A DNA stretch of 64,000 nt from Nitratiruptor sp. (GCA_015494535.1 WGBC01000026.1:19686-83685); one strand, 5' to 3'; shown: positions 1-9,661, counted from the first letter of the stretch. Translations and numbers: made by a program. Notes: a model not told the origin generated them from the sequence alone.

Positions 1-562
1 ATGAGAAATCCTCCAACTCTTTGGCGCTAAAGAGCGTGATATCTTTTTGGCCATGGCTTCCGCCACTCATATCTATAGTAGTGATGTTTTCTCTTGAAGG
101 CTCTTTTGTGTAAAGCTTGATGATGGCAATCGATGGCTCTGTTCCAAGGGTAAAAGATACCGCTCCTAGATATATCTCGATATGATCGATAAAGGAGAGA
201 TCCATCTCGGAAAAGACTTGCAAACTATTGCCAAAGATGGCATCACTCGTCTCTTTGTCGTCTATATAGATCTTGATTTGATGCTCTTGCGTTGGCTGAA
301 AAGGTGCATAGAGTAAATCGGTAAGCCCCTGGGCATCTTCGTTGTAGCGCATGAACGGGATACGCTCCAATATCTCTTTGAGCGATTTGATGCGCATACG
401 ATCGAGATCTTCTCTGGTATAAGTTATCACATACCCTGCGCTCTCTTGCTTCGTTTTGTTGCTGAGATCTTCAGCTTGTTGCAATTTACTAAGCAGTAGC
501 GTCAAATCGCTTTGCTCGGCATATAGCGCAGCACCTAGAAGCAATATAGCCAAACGTTTCAT
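1..562 (-). CDS. TonB-dependent receptor plug-domain protein (3' end beyond window)
   Basis: The frame is open from the ATG at 562 to the window edge, so it is missing from the ORF track. It starts with a short signal peptide (MKRLAILLLGAALYAEQ). About 150 residues with TonB-receptor plug character follow: VITYTREDLDRMRIKSLKEILERIP, then an IKIYIDDKE strand and an IDHIEIYLG strand. Plug domains gate outer-membrane beta-barrels that import siderophores, metals or cofactors. Only 187 codons are visible, so it is not known whether a barrel follows. The ATG overlaps the upstream gene's stop by 4 bp (ATGA), suggesting translational coupling. The substrate cannot be told from this fragment. Confidence 0.72.
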   Translation of the reverse strand, partial: MKRLAILLLGAALYAEQSDLTLLLSKLQQAEDLSNKTKQESAGYVITYTREDLDRMRIKSLKEILERIPFMRYNEDAQGLTDLLYAPFQPTQEHQIKIYIDDKETSDAIFGNSLQVFSEMDLSFIDHIEIYLGAVSFTLGTEPSIAIIKLYTKEPSRENITTIDMSGGSHGQKDITLFSAKELEDFS

Positions 563-921
563 TTTCTCTTTTTTCCAATCTTTTGTCGTATGATTTGCTC
601 TGCCGTGAGAGCCACCTCTTTTTTTGACATTTTTTTATCATTTTTTTTCTCGATCTTGTCCTTATTATCGAGCTTTTTGCCAAATGTTTTATAAACGCTA
701 AAAAGAATAAAAAATACAATGAGCAAATAGAACGCCCATTTGGCAATCAATACATAAGGCAAAAGGGCTACATTGTGCGATAGGCGCAGATACTCCACGA
801 TGTCGCGGTAGATAAATTCTATGATGATAAAAAGCAGCAGTGCTATGAAGATTTTCAACAAAAGCTTGCGAAAGCGATAGATATAGGTCCAAATAAGTGC
901 GGATTTGATTTGGCGAAACAT
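559..921 (-). CDS. Small two-helix membrane protein, unknown function
   Basis: 120 aa. A basic N-terminus is followed by a hydrophobic segment near residues 20-38 (LLLKIFIALLLFIIIEFIY) and a second near 54-77 (LLPYVLIAKWAFYLLIVFFILF), then a lysine-rich cytoplasmic tail. I recognise no family. It lies 9 bp after the 80-aa gene and overlaps the TonB-plug gene by 4 bp, so it is probably made from the rsmD operon. A role in the envelope together with the plug protein is only an inference from context. The overlapping 85-aa ORF at 489-746 is a frame shadow. Confidence 0.7.
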   Translation of the reverse strand: MFRQIKSALIWTYIYRFRKLLLKIFIALLLFIIIEFIYRDIVEYLRLSHNVALLPYVLIAKWAFYLLIVFFILFSVYKTFGKKLDNKDKIEKKNDKKMSKKEVALTAEQIIRQKIGKKRK

Positions 922-930
922 AATCTATCC

Positions 931-1173
931 TTAAAAAAGAGAGATCCCAAGTGCTGCAAGCAGGGCGATGAGCCCTTTGGTTTTGAGATCGTCGTAGAGC
1001 TTTTGGCGCTCATCTTCGTAGATGATAGCTAGCTCTTCTTGAGTGAAGTCATCAGGAGTTAGATGGTGCTGTGCCAATCTTGCTGCCACCCTCTTTTGCA
1101 CCCTCTCTTCGATCGCGGAGAGTATCTTTTCTTTGAGGGATTTTGTGAGGTTAAATTTTTCCAAAAAACTCAT
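931..1173 (-). CDS. Small conserved-looking protein, unknown function
   Basis: 80 aa. A charged helical N-terminal part (SLKEKILSAIEERVQKRVAARL) ends in a hydrophobic tail (GLIALLAALGISLF) that could touch the membrane. No domain is recognised. It overlaps the end of the ABC permease gene by 4 bp (ATGA), which together with the open helical composition supports it being a real coupled gene rather than a chance ORF. Confidence 0.62.
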   Translation of the reverse strand: MSFLEKFNLTKSLKEKILSAIEERVQKRVAARLAQHHLTPDDFTQEELAIIYEDERQKLYDDLKTKGLIALLAALGISLF

Positions 1174-1970
1174 AGTAGTTTCTCTTTCTTGTTGGTTATA
1201 TTTTGTAGATAGTCGCTAATATTGATGAGTGAGTACGTTACCAAGAAGATCATGAGTCCTGGAAAAAAACTCACCCACCAAGCAATATCTATCACCTCTT
1301 TACCCTCACTCAAAATCGATCCCCAACTCATCTGTGGTGGCAATACACCAAGCCCTAAGAAACTCAGTCCAGATTCAGCCAAAATCGCCCCACCCACTCC
1401 AAAGGTGAAACTGATAAAAAAGATTGGCGCAATAAGGGGCGAAAAATATTTTAATATTATTTTATATGAAGGGTATCCCGCTATCTGCAATATCTTAATA
1501 AAGGGCTTTTTCGCAATGGCGAAACTCTCGCTTCTAATCATCCTCGCACTCCCCATCCAGCCGGTGATGGAGATGACGATGATGAGCACCAAAGATGAAG
1601 CTTGCATATAGCTTACAAGGGCCAAGAGCAAGAAAAACGTAGGAAAGGTGAGGAAGAGATCAACGATTATAACGAACCCCTTGTCCACCATCCCTCTAAA
1701 AAATCCGGCACTTACCCCTGCAATGAGTCCAATCAAAGAAGCGATAATGGCACTACCTACTCCAATTATGAGGGAATTTTTGCCACCCTCTATGACTCTA
1801 GCCAAAAGATCGCGCCCTAACCTATCTGTCCCAAAGGGATGATCCAGTGATGGTGGCAACAGTATTGCATCGGGGTTAAGAGCGTAAGGAGAAACATGGT
1901 AGAAGATACTTCCAAAGAAGCTAAGAAAAACAATCAAAAGCAAAATCGTTATACTGCCTATTGGTTTCAT
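1170..1970 (-). CDS. ABC transporter permease, OppC/DppC type
   Basis: 266 aa inner-membrane permease of the peptide/nickel ABC class. Visible features are the N-terminal HPFGTDRLGRDLLARVIEGG motif typical of DppC/OppC, about six hydrophobic segments, and the cytoplasmic-loop signature ILAESGLSFLGLGVLPPQMSWG that contacts the ATPase. The usual partners (binding protein, DppB-type permease, two ATPases) are absent here. A short peptide-type ATPase lies far away at 50750-51328 and could be a partner. It overlaps rsmD and the downstream small gene by 4 bp each. The substrate (peptide, nickel or other) is undetermined. Confidence 0.88.
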   Translation of the reverse strand: MKPIGSITILLLIVFLSFFGSIFYHVSPYALNPDAILLPPSLDHPFGTDRLGRDLLARVIEGGKNSLIIGVGSAIIASLIGLIAGVSAGFFRGMVDKGFVIIVDLFLTFPTFFLLLALVSYMQASSLVLIIVISITGWMGSARMIRSESFAIAKKPFIKILQIAGYPSYKIILKYFSPLIAPIFFISFTFGVGGAILAESGLSFLGLGVLPPQMSWGSILSEGKEVIDIAWWVSFFPGLMIFLVTYSLINISDYLQNITNKKEKLL

Positions 1971-2548
1971 CGATAAAAACTCAGCGTACTTTTGCCAAAT
2001 TTTCTTTTTTTATAGCGTTTGAAACCTCCAATCTCTTCGCCAAAATCGTATTTACTCATATGCTCGATTATAACTGCCTCCACCACCTCTTTGGGAAGCT
2101 TTTTGATAAGTTCCTTGACAGCTTCGTAAATGTCCTCGAACCCCTCTCTGATAATAAATGGTGGATCGAAATAGAAGTAGGCCTTCTCTTTTTTGGATTT
2201 GAGATCTTCTACAATATCCCAAATCATTTCAAAAGCATCGCCAAAATAGAGCTTGCAGCGAGATTTATCAAGACAATTGATATTGCTCTGCAACACCTTG
2301 TATGAACTTGGATGCTTTTCGATAAAATATACTCTCTTTGCCCCTCTACTAAGGGCTTCAAGACCCACGCTACCGCTACCTCCAAAAACCTCCACGAAAT
2401 TTTTATCCACTATATCGAACTGCAGAATGTTAAAAAGCGCTTCTCTTAGCATATTTTTAGAGCTTCTTGTGATCTCTTTATCCGGCAGCGCTATCTTTTT
2501 ACCTTTAAATTTTCCAGCAATTATCCTGGTACTAAGCCCTTTTTTCAT
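1967..2548 (-). CDS. rsmD: 16S rRNA (guanine966-N2)-methyltransferase RsmD
   Basis: Methylates G966 of 16S rRNA using S-adenosylmethionine. The SAM-binding loop EVFGGSGSVGLEALSRGA and the catalytic motif YFDPPF are both present, and the length is about 193 aa from the chosen start. The ORF track begins 11 codons earlier. I place the start at 2548 because AAAGGAAAGAG lies directly upstream of that ATG and MKKGLSTRIIAGKFKG is the usual N-terminus. First gene of a minus-strand operon with the ABC permease (4-bp overlap). It is divergent from argG with about 74 bp of AT-rich shared promoter DNA. Confidence 0.92.
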   Translation of the reverse strand: MKKGLSTRIIAGKFKGKKIALPDKEITRSSKNMLREALFNILQFDIVDKNFVEVFGGSGSVGLEALSRGAKRVYFIEKHPSSYKVLQSNINCLDKSRCKLYFGDAFEMIWDIVEDLKSKKEKAYFYFDPPFIIREGFEDIYEAVKELIKKLPKEVVEAVIIEHMSKYDFGEEIGGFKRYKKRKFGKSTLSFYR

Positions 2549-2589
2549 CTCTTTCCTTTGACCAAATTTTATCATAAACAAATTTTGGT

Positions 2590-2601
2590 TAGAATTATAA
2601 A
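2590..2601 (+). promoter_or_regulatory. Probable argG promoter -10 region
   Basis: TAGAAT (2590-2595) and TATAAA (2596-2601) sit side by side 22-33 bp upstream of the argG ATG, with AAAGGA as ribosome binding site at 2612-2617. The same AT-rich stretch reads TATAAT on the minus strand (2594-2599) toward rsmD, so the divergent genes may share overlapping -10 elements. No -35 match is apparent. Confidence 0.4.
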
Positions 2602-2622
2602 AAATTTTCTTAAAGGATATGG

Positions 2623-3840
2623 ATGGCTAAAAAGGTCAACAAAGTCGTACTTGCCTATAGCGGTGGACTTGATACCTCTGTAATTCTTAAATGGCTTCAA
2701 ACCACCTACAATGCTGAAGTGGTCACTTTCACTGCAGATATCGGTCAGGGCGAAGAGCTAGAGCCTGCAAGAAAGAAGGCTTTGCAGCTTGGCATAAAAG
2801 AGGAGAATATTTTCATTGAGGATCTAAAAGAGGAGTTTGTCAAAGATTATGTCTTTCCTATGTTTAGGGCAAACACCATCTATGAGGGAGAGTATCTACT
2901 TGGCACCTCCATCGCTCGCCCACTTATTGCCAAGCGCCAAATCGAGATTGCCAACAAAGTTGGCGCAGATGCGGTTGCGCATGGAGCCACTGGCAAAGGA
3001 AACGATCAGGTACGCTTCGAGATAGCTTATCTTGCGCTCAATCCCGATATCACCGTTATCGCTCCATGGAGGGAGTGGGATCTTAACTCTCGCGAAAAGC
3101 TACTGAGATTTGCCGAAGAGCATGGTATTCCAATAGAAAAGCATGGCAAAAAGAGCCCTTACTCCATGGATGCGAACCTCTTGCATATCTCTTATGAAGG
3201 CGGTATCTTAGAAGATCCTTGGAACGAGCCAGAAGAGGATATGTGGCGCTGGACAAACTCTATCGAAGAGGCACCAAACAAGCCAGAATATATCACCATC
3301 GATTTTGAAAAAGGAGACGCCGTCGCCATCAATGGAGAGCCTTTGAGCCCCGCCAAGCTTTTAGAAAAACTCAATGAATATGGCAATCGCCATGGCATTG
3401 GAAGAGTGGACATAGTCGAAAATCGCTTCGTAGGCATGAAGAGCAGAGGCTGCTACGAGACGCCTGGCGGTACTATTTTGCTCAAAGCCCATAGAGCGAT
3501 AGAATCGATAACGCTTGATCGAGAAGAGGCGCATGAGAAAGACAAACTTATGCCAAAGTATGCAGAGCTCATCTACAACGGCTTTTGGTTTAGCCCTGAG
3601 AGAGAGATGATGCAAGCAGCCATCGACAAAACGCAAGAAAATGTGAGCGGTACGGTACGCCTCAAACTCTTCAAAGGCAACGTATTTGTGGTAGGTCGCA
3701 AATCGCCAAATAGCCTCTTTGCACCAGAGTTTAGCACATTCGAAGAGGATAGCGTCTACAACCAAAAAGATGCGGAGGGCTTCATCAAGCTCAATGCTCT
3801 TAGATTTATCATAGAAGGACATGTAAGGAGAAAAAAATGA
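2623..3840 (+). CDS. argG: Argininosuccinate synthase
   Basis: 405 aa, the usual length. Ligates citrulline and aspartate with ATP cleavage in arginine biosynthesis (cytoplasm). The N-terminal PP-loop [15 protein letters not shown], the [14 protein letters not shown] segment and the GRKSPNSLF region are all intact. AAAGGA precedes the ATG. Its stop overlaps the rplI start by 4 bp (ATGA), so argG leads a plus-strand operon argG-rplI-hslV-hslU-era. Confidence 0.97.
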   Translation: MAKKVNKVVLAYSGGLDTSVILKWLQTTYNAEVVTFTADIGQGEELEPARKKALQLGIKEENIFIEDLKEEFVKDYVFPMFRANTIYEGEYLLGTSIARPLIAKRQIEIANKVGADAVAHGATGKGNDQVRFEIAYLALNPDITVIAPWREWDLNSREKLLRFAEEHGIPIEKHGKKSPYSMDANLLHISYEGGILEDPWNEPEEDMWRWTNSIEEAPNKPEYITIDFEKGDAVAINGEPLSPAKLLEKLNEYGNRHGIGRVDIVENRFVGMKSRGCYETPGGTILLKAHRAIESITLDREEAHEKDKLMPKYAELIYNGFWFSPEREMMQAAIDKTQENVSGTVRLKLFKGNVFVVGRKSPNSLFAPEFSTFEEDSVYNQKDAEGFIKLNALRFIIEGHVRRKK

Positions 3841-4280
3841 AAGTATTGCTTATTAAAGATGTAGCAAATTTAGGAAAAGCCGGAGAAGTTAAAGAGGTCA
3901 AAGATGGCTATGGCAAAAATTTCTTGATTGCCAGAGGTCTAGCAAAGCTTGCCACTCCTGAAGTGATTGAAGCGTGGGAGAAAGAGCAAGCGCAAAAGGC
4001 TGAGCAGGAAGCAAAAGAGATTGAGAGACTTAACAAGCTCAAAGAAAAGATAGAATCCATAAAGCTTGTCATCAGGCATAAAGCTGGAGCCAATGGAGCA
4101 CTCTTTGGAGCCATTACCAATAAAGAGGTGGCAGAAGCATTGAAAGAGAAAGGAATTGAAATCGATAAAAAACATATCGATATTCATCCTCCTATCAAAC
4201 AAGCCGGAGAATACGATATCGATATCAAGCTAGGGCATGGTATCCATGCCAAACTGGATCTTGTAGTAGAGGCCGAGTAA
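3837..4280 (+). CDS. rplI: 50S ribosomal protein L9
   Basis: 147 aa. Binds 23S rRNA near the base of the L1 stalk. The N-terminal domain [31 protein letters not shown] is diagnostic. A long charged connecting helix (about residues 42-75) and a C-terminal domain with [15 protein letters not shown] follow. AAGGAG upstream of the ATG lies inside argG. The hslV ATG shares one base with its stop. Confidence 0.97.
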   Translation: MKVLLIKDVANLGKAGEVKEVKDGYGKNFLIARGLAKLATPEVIEAWEKEQAQKAEQEAKEIERLNKLKEKIESIKLVIRHKAGANGALFGAITNKEVAEALKEKGIEIDKKHIDIHPPIKQAGEYDIDIKLGHGIHAKLDLVVEAE

Positions 4281-4819
4281 TGTTCGAAGCCACTACCATA
4301 CTTGGCTACAAAGCCGATGGCGTTGCAGTTATTGGTGGCGATGGGCAGGTAACTTTCGGCAATACCGTGCTCAAAGGCAACGCTACGAAAATCAGAACAC
4401 TCTACAATGGCAAAATTCTTGCGGGCTTTGCCGGTAGCACTGCCGATGCGTTCAATCTTTTTGATATGTTTGAAAAAATTTTGGAGAATAAAAAGGGCAA
4501 TCTGCTCAAAAGCGTCATAGAGTTTTCAAAAGAGTGGCGAAAAGATAGATATCTGCGTCGCTTGGAAGCCATGATGATAGTGCTCAATACCAAGCATATT
4601 TTTATCCTGAGTGGTACAGGCGATGTGGTGGAACCAGAGGATGGCAAAATTGCGGCAATTGGCAGTGGCGGCAACTTCGCCCTATCGGCTGCCAGAGCGC
4701 TTGAGCGCCACGCAAAGCTCGATCCAAAATCTTTAGTTGAAGAGTCCTTGAAGATCGCTGCCGAGCTTTGCATCTACACCAACGAAAATATAAAAATCTT
4801 GACCCTGGAGGATAAATGA
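4280..4819 (+). CDS. hslV: ATP-dependent protease peptidase subunit HslV
   Basis: 179 aa, threonine peptidase of the HslUV (ClpQY) proteasome-like complex. The catalytic threonine should be Thr5 in [11 protein letters not shown]: the usual N-terminus is M-TT, so this protein appears to carry a four-residue propeptide that must be removed. [23 protein letters not shown] and [14 protein letters not shown] are typical. Overlaps hslU by 4 bp, consistent with stoichiometric production with its ATPase. Confidence 0.96.
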   Translation: MFEATTILGYKADGVAVIGGDGQVTFGNTVLKGNATKIRTLYNGKILAGFAGSTADAFNLFDMFEKILENKKGNLLKSVIEFSKEWRKDRYLRRLEAMMIVLNTKHIFILSGTGDVVEPEDGKIAAIGSGGNFALSAARALERHAKLDPKSLVEESLKIAAELCIYTNENIKILTLEDK

Positions 4820-6141
4820 ATCTCACGCCAAAAGAGATAGTCAAGTATCTCGATGAGTATATTATCGGTCAAAAAGAGGCCAAAAAAATAATAGCCATCG
4901 CTCTTCGCAACCGCTACAGAAGAATGCAGCTGCCAAAAGAGATCCAAGATGAAATAACGCCCAAAAATATCTTGATGATAGGAAGTACTGGGGTTGGTAA
5001 AACAGAAATTGCAAGAAGACTGGCTAAAAGCTTAGATCTGCCATTTGTAAAAGTGGAGGCTAGCAAATATACCGAAGTTGGCTTTGTTGGGCGCGATGTG
5101 GAGTCTATGGTGCGAGACTTGGTGGCAAACGCGTTGGTGCTTGTCAAAGAGATTCACAAAGAGAAAAACAAAGACGCAATCGAAGAGTACGTGACAAAAA
5201 AGATTCTTGAAAAGCTACTGCCACCATTGCCAAAAATGGCGAGCGAAGAGAAAAAAGTAGAGTATCAAAAAAGCTATGAGAAAATGAGAGAGCGCCTGTT
5301 GGCTGGAGAGCTCGACAACCTCAAAATAGAGATCGAGATCCCAAAAAGCACGCTCTCTTTCGAAGATACCAATCTTCCACCTGAATTAGCCAGAGCGCAA
5401 GAGTCCATAGCCAAGATTTTCACACTTGGCGTCAACAAAGAGCAGATCAAAAAAGAGGTGAATGTCAAAGAGGCCAGAGAGCTTTTGAAAAACGAAGCGA
5501 GTGAAAAGCTTTTGGATATGGAGCAGATCAAGCAAGAAGCTCTCAAAAAAGCGCAAGAAGAAGGTATAATCTTTATTGATGAGATCGATAAGATTGCAGT
5601 AAGTGGTAATAACAGACAAGACCCATCCAAAGAGGGTGTGCAAAGAGATCTTTTGCCAATTGTAGAAGGAAGTACCGTCAACACCAAATGGGGGCCAATC
5701 AAGACTGATCATATCCTCTTTATCGCGGCTGGCGCGTTTCATCTCAGCAAACCCAGCGACTTGATACCAGAGCTTCAAGGAAGATTTCCTCTTCGCGTAG
5801 AGCTTGACTCTTTGGATGAAGAGGCTCTCTATAAGATTTTGGCGCATACAAAAAACTCTCTTATCAAGCAATATCAAGCACTTTTGAGCGTAGAAGGGGT
5901 GGAGTTGGAATTTAGCGACGACGCTTTGCAAGCCATTGCCAAATATGCCCACAACGCAAACCAAAAACTCGAAGACATAGGTGCTAGGAGGCTTCATACT
6001 GTGATAGAGAATCTCTTGGAGGATCTAAGCTTCGAAGCGGACGAGCACAAAGGCGAAAAGATTGTAATCGATCGCAATTTTGTGGATGAAAAACTGCAAG
6101 AGATTATAGAAAACGAAGATCTTGCAAAATATATTTTATAA
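4816..6141 (+). CDS. hslU: ATP-dependent protease ATPase subunit HslU
   Basis: 441 aa AAA+ unfoldase that feeds substrates to HslV. Walker A GSTGVGKT at residues 56-63, an inserted I-domain at about 110-240, Walker B IIFIDEID near 250, sensor region further on, and the C-terminal tail EDLAKYIL that docks into HslV. GGAGG precedes the ATG. Length and motifs are standard. Confidence 0.97.
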   Translation: MNLTPKEIVKYLDEYIIGQKEAKKIIAIALRNRYRRMQLPKEIQDEITPKNILMIGSTGVGKTEIARRLAKSLDLPFVKVEASKYTEVGFVGRDVESMVRDLVANALVLVKEIHKEKNKDAIEEYVTKKILEKLLPPLPKMASEEKKVEYQKSYEKMRERLLAGELDNLKIEIEIPKSTLSFEDTNLPPELARAQESIAKIFTLGVNKEQIKKEVNVKEARELLKNEASEKLLDMEQIKQEALKKAQEEGIIFIDEIDKIAVSGNNRQDPSKEGVQRDLLPIVEGSTVNTKWGPIKTDHILFIAAGAFHLSKPSDLIPELQGRFPLRVELDSLDEEALYKILAHTKNSLIKQYQALLSVEGVELEFSDDALQAIAKYAHNANQKLEDIGARRLHTVIENLLEDLSFEADEHKGEKIVIDRNFVDEKLQEIIENEDLAKYIL

Positions 6142-6150
6142 GGAAACAAC

Positions 6151-7023
6151 ATGAAAGCTGGCTTTGTAGCGCTCATTGGTCGTCCCAATGCTGGCAAAAG
6201 CACTCTGCTCAACTGGCTATTGGGCGAAAAGATAGCAATGGTGAGCCACAAAGCCCAAGCTACAAGAAAGAGGCTCAACGCCATCGTGATGCATGGGGAT
6301 GCGCAAATTGTCTTTGTGGATACCCCCGGACTGCACGAAAAAGAGAGGCTTTTGAATAAATTCATGCTCCAAGAAGCTATCAAAGCTTTGTCAGATGCGG
6401 ATCTCACCCTCTTTCTAGCCCCAGTTACAGATGATATTAAATACTATGAAAAGTTTTTAGAACTTGCCAAAAATCGCCCCCATATCGTAGTGCTAACCAA
6501 AATAGATCTCGTAAACAACGCCAAGCTTTTAGCCAAAATAAAAGAGTACCAAAAATATCAAGATAGATTTTTAGAGCTCGTTCCCGTATCTGTGAAGAAA
6601 AACATTGGCAAAAAGGAGCTATTGGACACCATCGCCAAATATCTGCCAGAACATCCCTACTACTATGATCCAGAACTGCTCACCACAGAAAATATCCGAG
6701 ATATTTACAAAGAGCTGATTCGCGAAGCTATTTTCGACAATGTAAGTGACGAAATACCCTATGAGAGCGATGTGATCATAGAAAAGATTGAAGAGTCCTC
6801 TACTCTCGATAAAGTCTATGCCATGATAATCGTAGAAAAACCTTCCCAAAAAGGGATAATCATTGGCAAAAAAGGCCAAACACTCAAGCGTATCGGCAAA
6901 GAGGCAAGAAGATTGATGGAGGAGTTTAGCCAAAAGAAAATCTACTTAGAACTCTTCGTCGTTGTAAAAAAGGGCTGGACGAAAAACAAAAAAGAGTTGG
7001 AAAATATAGGCTATCTCTTTTAA
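6151..7023 (+). CDS. era: GTPase Era
   Basis: 290 aa ribosome-assembly GTPase that binds the 3' end of 16S rRNA. G1 GRPNAGKS at 10-17, G3 DTPG near 57, G4 TKID near 117, and the C-terminal KH domain with KGIIIGKKGQTLKRIG near 230-248. AAGGA sits 6 bp upstream of the ATG, 9 bp after hslU. Last gene of the argG operon. A new promoter lies just downstream. Confidence 0.97.
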   Translation: MKAGFVALIGRPNAGKSTLLNWLLGEKIAMVSHKAQATRKRLNAIVMHGDAQIVFVDTPGLHEKERLLNKFMLQEAIKALSDADLTLFLAPVTDDIKYYEKFLELAKNRPHIVVLTKIDLVNNAKLLAKIKEYQKYQDRFLELVPVSVKKNIGKKELLDTIAKYLPEHPYYYDPELLTTENIRDIYKELIREAIFDNVSDEIPYESDVIIEKIEESSTLDKVYAMIIVEKPSQKGIIIGKKGQTLKRIGKEARRLMEEFSQKKIYLELFVVVKKGWTKNKKELENIGYLF

Positions 7024-7090
7024 AACCCCCAAATTAAGCGACTTTTAAACAAACATTCACATTTCTTATGTTAAAATTAATTGAAATTAC

Positions 7091-7096
7091 TATAAT
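7091..7096 (+). promoter_or_regulatory. TATAAT -10 element directly before the secretion/transformation cluster
   Basis: A perfect TATAAT ends 8 bp before the ATG at 7105, in an AT-rich 81-bp gap after era. If used, transcription would start at or within two bases of the start codon, giving an almost leaderless mRNA. No recognisable -35 hexamer stands at 16-18 bp. The GGGA between the -10 and the ATG could instead be a weak ribosome binding site if transcription starts further upstream. Confidence 0.45.
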
Positions 7097-7104
7097 GGGA
7101 TAGT

Positions 7105-8625
7105 ATGAAGCAGGATGCATATAAAAGATATGTCACAATAGATCCTTATAATAGAGATTTCTTCCTATATGAAAATGGCATAATCAAAAGTTTCAAAAAT
7201 CCCAAATTCAATCCCAAAAATTTCTATATCTCCTATCTACAAACCAAAGATACGATTATCACCACTATCGAAGTAAGCAAAAATATCCCTCGTGATGACT
7301 TAAAAGATGTAGTAGAGATCAAAGCCTACGAAGAGCTCGATCTCGACCCTGCTCTTGAGTACAAAATAGATTTTCACGAAATACCCACTCCAATACATGA
7401 AAAAAACATCAAACTCCAGCTCTTCGTCACAGAACCCCAAATCATAGACGAGGTGTTCGCAGAGACGGTCAAAAAGATTCACTATATCGATTACATCATT
7501 CCTTTGCCACTACTTTTCAAACCTCTCTACTCCCAGGAGATACTGGATAGGACCGAAACACACCTCTTCATCTATTTTCAAAAGGATGATACACTCTTTG
7601 CCCTCTATAGCCAAGGAAGCTTGCTCTATGCAAAATCCCTCAAATACTCCTTCGAAGAGATTGCCCAAAGGCTCAGTGAGCTTAAAGGTGAGAATATCGA
7701 TGTGAATAGCGTCATCAAAACATTGGCAAAAGATGGACTCAAAATTGAAGATCTTGACGAGATGCAGTATTACATGCAGATCTTTAGCGAAATCTTCATG
7801 CATATCAACGATGTACTGATCTATGCGAAAAGAGCCAACGAAATAGAGATTGTCGACAAGATTTTCATAAGCTCCGACGTAGGCTACATAAAGGGCATAG
7901 AGGAGTATTCTCACACCTATTTGGCTCAAGAGGCGCACGATTTTCATTTCGATTACCCTCTGCATACCAATGAACCCTACATTGAAGATCTCCATTTTCT
8001 TATGGCTCTATGCGCAGAAGATATCTTGCATAGATATGAAAACTATCCCAATCTCACTATATATAAGCGCCTTCCTCCCCTCCTCAAACGCCCAAGCGGT
8101 GAATTGGTTCTTGTTACAGTAGCTACTCTTTTGCTCTCTCTTGCATATCCTTTATATAATGTCTTCATGACCTATAAATTGGAGCACGATAAAGTAGTAT
8201 TGCAAAAAGAGTATCCGCTCATACATACCAAGAGACTTGCATTGGAGCAAAGAATCAATACTCTCAAAAACGAGATGGCAAAGATTAGAAAGAAGATCGC
8301 CTTCAAACAGCAAGAATTGGAACGAAGAAAGAAGATTCTCAATCAAATATACGACAAGAAAGTCAACTATATCCTCAAAGCCAAAACATTGGCGGATCTC
8401 ACGCAAGATCTCGTAAAATATAAAATCAAAACGATCAATATTGAAAACAACGAATCGATTTTCGATTTCAATGTCACGTCGGTGGACAACAAAAACATAA
8501 CCAAATTTATCAAATATATCGCGGAGAACAAAAGCGATATCTATGAGATCGCTACACGAGAGATCAATAAAACCGATCCAAACAGCACGGTATATTTCAG
8601 TAAAATCGAGGTACGGGTCAAATGA
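7105..8625 (+). CDS. PilM-PilN-like fusion protein of a type II secretion/transformation system
   Basis: 506 aa. Residues 1 to about 325 look cytoplasmic, as in the actin-like PilM/GspL part. One membrane helix lies near 332-355 (GELVLVTVATLLLSLAYPLYNVF), then a long charged coiled coil (about 360-425) and a small periplasmic domain like PilN/GspL C-termini. The assignment rests on this architecture and on the adjacent PilO-, PilP-, secretin-, GspE- and GspF-like genes, not on a strong motif. In such systems this protein links the cytoplasmic ATPase to the periplasmic scaffold. First gene of the cluster, overlapping the next by 4 bp. Confidence 0.66.
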   Translation: MKQDAYKRYVTIDPYNRDFFLYENGIIKSFKNPKFNPKNFYISYLQTKDTIITTIEVSKNIPRDDLKDVVEIKAYEELDLDPALEYKIDFHEIPTPIHEKNIKLQLFVTEPQIIDEVFAETVKKIHYIDYIIPLPLLFKPLYSQEILDRTETHLFIYFQKDDTLFALYSQGSLLYAKSLKYSFEEIAQRLSELKGENIDVNSVIKTLAKDGLKIEDLDEMQYYMQIFSEIFMHINDVLIYAKRANEIEIVDKIFISSDVGYIKGIEEYSHTYLAQEAHDFHFDYPLHTNEPYIEDLHFLMALCAEDILHRYENYPNLTIYKRLPPLLKRPSGELVLVTVATLLLSLAYPLYNVFMTYKLEHDKVVLQKEYPLIHTKRLALEQRINTLKNEMAKIRKKIAFKQQELERRKKILNQIYDKKVNYILKAKTLADLTQDLVKYKIKTINIENNESIFDFNVTSVDNKNITKFIKYIAENKSDIYEIATREINKTDPNSTVYFSKIEVRVK

Positions 8626-9254
8626 GTATGCTCAGACAGATAGACGAGTTCTTCGCACAGAGAAAAAAAAGTGAAAAATATCTCATCTACGCATCCATTT
8701 TCTTAGGTATTTTTTTGGCTTCCTACCAGTATCTTTTGCCATATACGGAAAAGCTGCTCAAAAAAGCCAAAAACGAAAAGCGTGCAATCCAAGCCAAAAT
8801 CGACGTGGACAAAGCCTATCTGCGAGGCATTACCGTCAAGGGAGATGAACTCTACTACATAAAAAAATATACCCAACAGATTGAAGATCTTAAAAAGAGT
8901 TTCCTTGCCATCAACGACAAAAAAGAGTATCTCGACAACAAAATCAAAGAACTCTCTTATCTACTCTACAATAAGAAAAAGTGGGCACAATTTCTCAACT
9001 CTTTGACGCAGCTAGCAAACAAGCACAATATCGAAATCAATTACATTCTCAACAATTTCCTGGATGTTACCAAAACATTTGGCCATGTTTTGGAAGTGGA
9101 GATATCCTGCTTAGGAGACTTTAAAAACACTATCGCCTACGTCAACGACATCGAGCAAAGCGATTTGGTAGTCGACGTGTATGAAATGAAAATGAGTAGC
9201 AATATGCCCATAGAAACACTCATAAAGGTATCGGTATGGGGAATAAACTATTAA
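8622..9254 (+). CDS. PilO-like inner-membrane alignment protein
   Basis: 210 aa. A short cytoplasmic start, one membrane helix near residues 20-40 (YLIYASIFLGIFLASYQYLLPY), a coiled coil (about 45-115), then a compact periplasmic domain. This is the PilO/GspM layout. Overlaps the PilM-PilN-like gene by 4 bp and the PilP-like gene by 19 bp. Probably pairs with the preceding protein in the inner-membrane platform. Sequence motifs in this family are weak, so the call leans on topology and order. Confidence 0.62.
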   Translation: MSMLRQIDEFFAQRKKSEKYLIYASIFLGIFLASYQYLLPYTEKLLKKAKNEKRAIQAKIDVDKAYLRGITVKGDELYYIKKYTQQIEDLKKSFLAINDKKEYLDNKIKELSYLLYNKKKWAQFLNSLTQLANKHNIEINYILNNFLDVTKTFGHVLEVEISCLGDFKNTIAYVNDIEQSDLVVDVYEMKMSSNMPIETLIKVSVWGINY

Positions 9255-9661
9255 TAGCCTGTCTGCCATTGTTGCTAGTGGCTTCGCAAAAATATCCCGA
9301 TATCGATAAACTTATCGAGAAAGTGAAAGTTCAAAGAAAGGGACTCTCGCCAGAAGTTATAAAAAAACTCAAAGATCCCTTTATTGACGAAGTTAAACTC
9401 AAAAAGATCGTTATCAAGCAAAAGATCTTAAAAAAGATCAAAAAACAAAAATTGCATCTACGACTAGAATCTATCTTCAACGATCGTGTCAAAATAAATA
9501 CAAGATGGTATAAGGTTGGATCGAAAGTTGCTGGCTATCGTATAGTGAAGATAGATTACGATAAAAAAAGCGTCCTCTTAAAAAGAGGAAAAAAACAATT
9601 ACGCCTTTATCTAGTAAAGAGAAAAAAGAGATTTAGATTAGTAAGCGGGGGAAAAGTATGA
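9236..9661 (+). CDS. PilP-like periplasmic protein (CtsR-like)
   Basis: 141 aa. A signal peptide (MGNKLLIACLPLLLVASQ) is followed by a basic linker and a domain resembling the PilP/GspC homology region (LESIFNDRVKINTRWYKVGSKVAGYRIVKI...VLLKRGKKQLRLYL). Such proteins connect the inner-membrane platform to the secretin. AAAGG precedes the ATG inside the PilO-like gene. By position it corresponds to CtsR, which precedes the secretin CtsD in the Campylobacter transformation cluster. Confidence 0.62.
   Translation: MGNKLLIACLPLLLVASQKYPDIDKLIEKVKVQRKGLSPEVIKKLKDPFIDEVKLKKIVIKQKILKKIKKQKLHLRLESIFNDRVKINTRWYKVGSKVAGYRIVKIDYDKKSVLLKRGKKQLRLYLVKRKKRFRLVSGGKV

Noticed and set aside
489-746. 85-aa ORF at the left edge
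   Set aside because: It overlaps two better-supported coupled genes in another frame.
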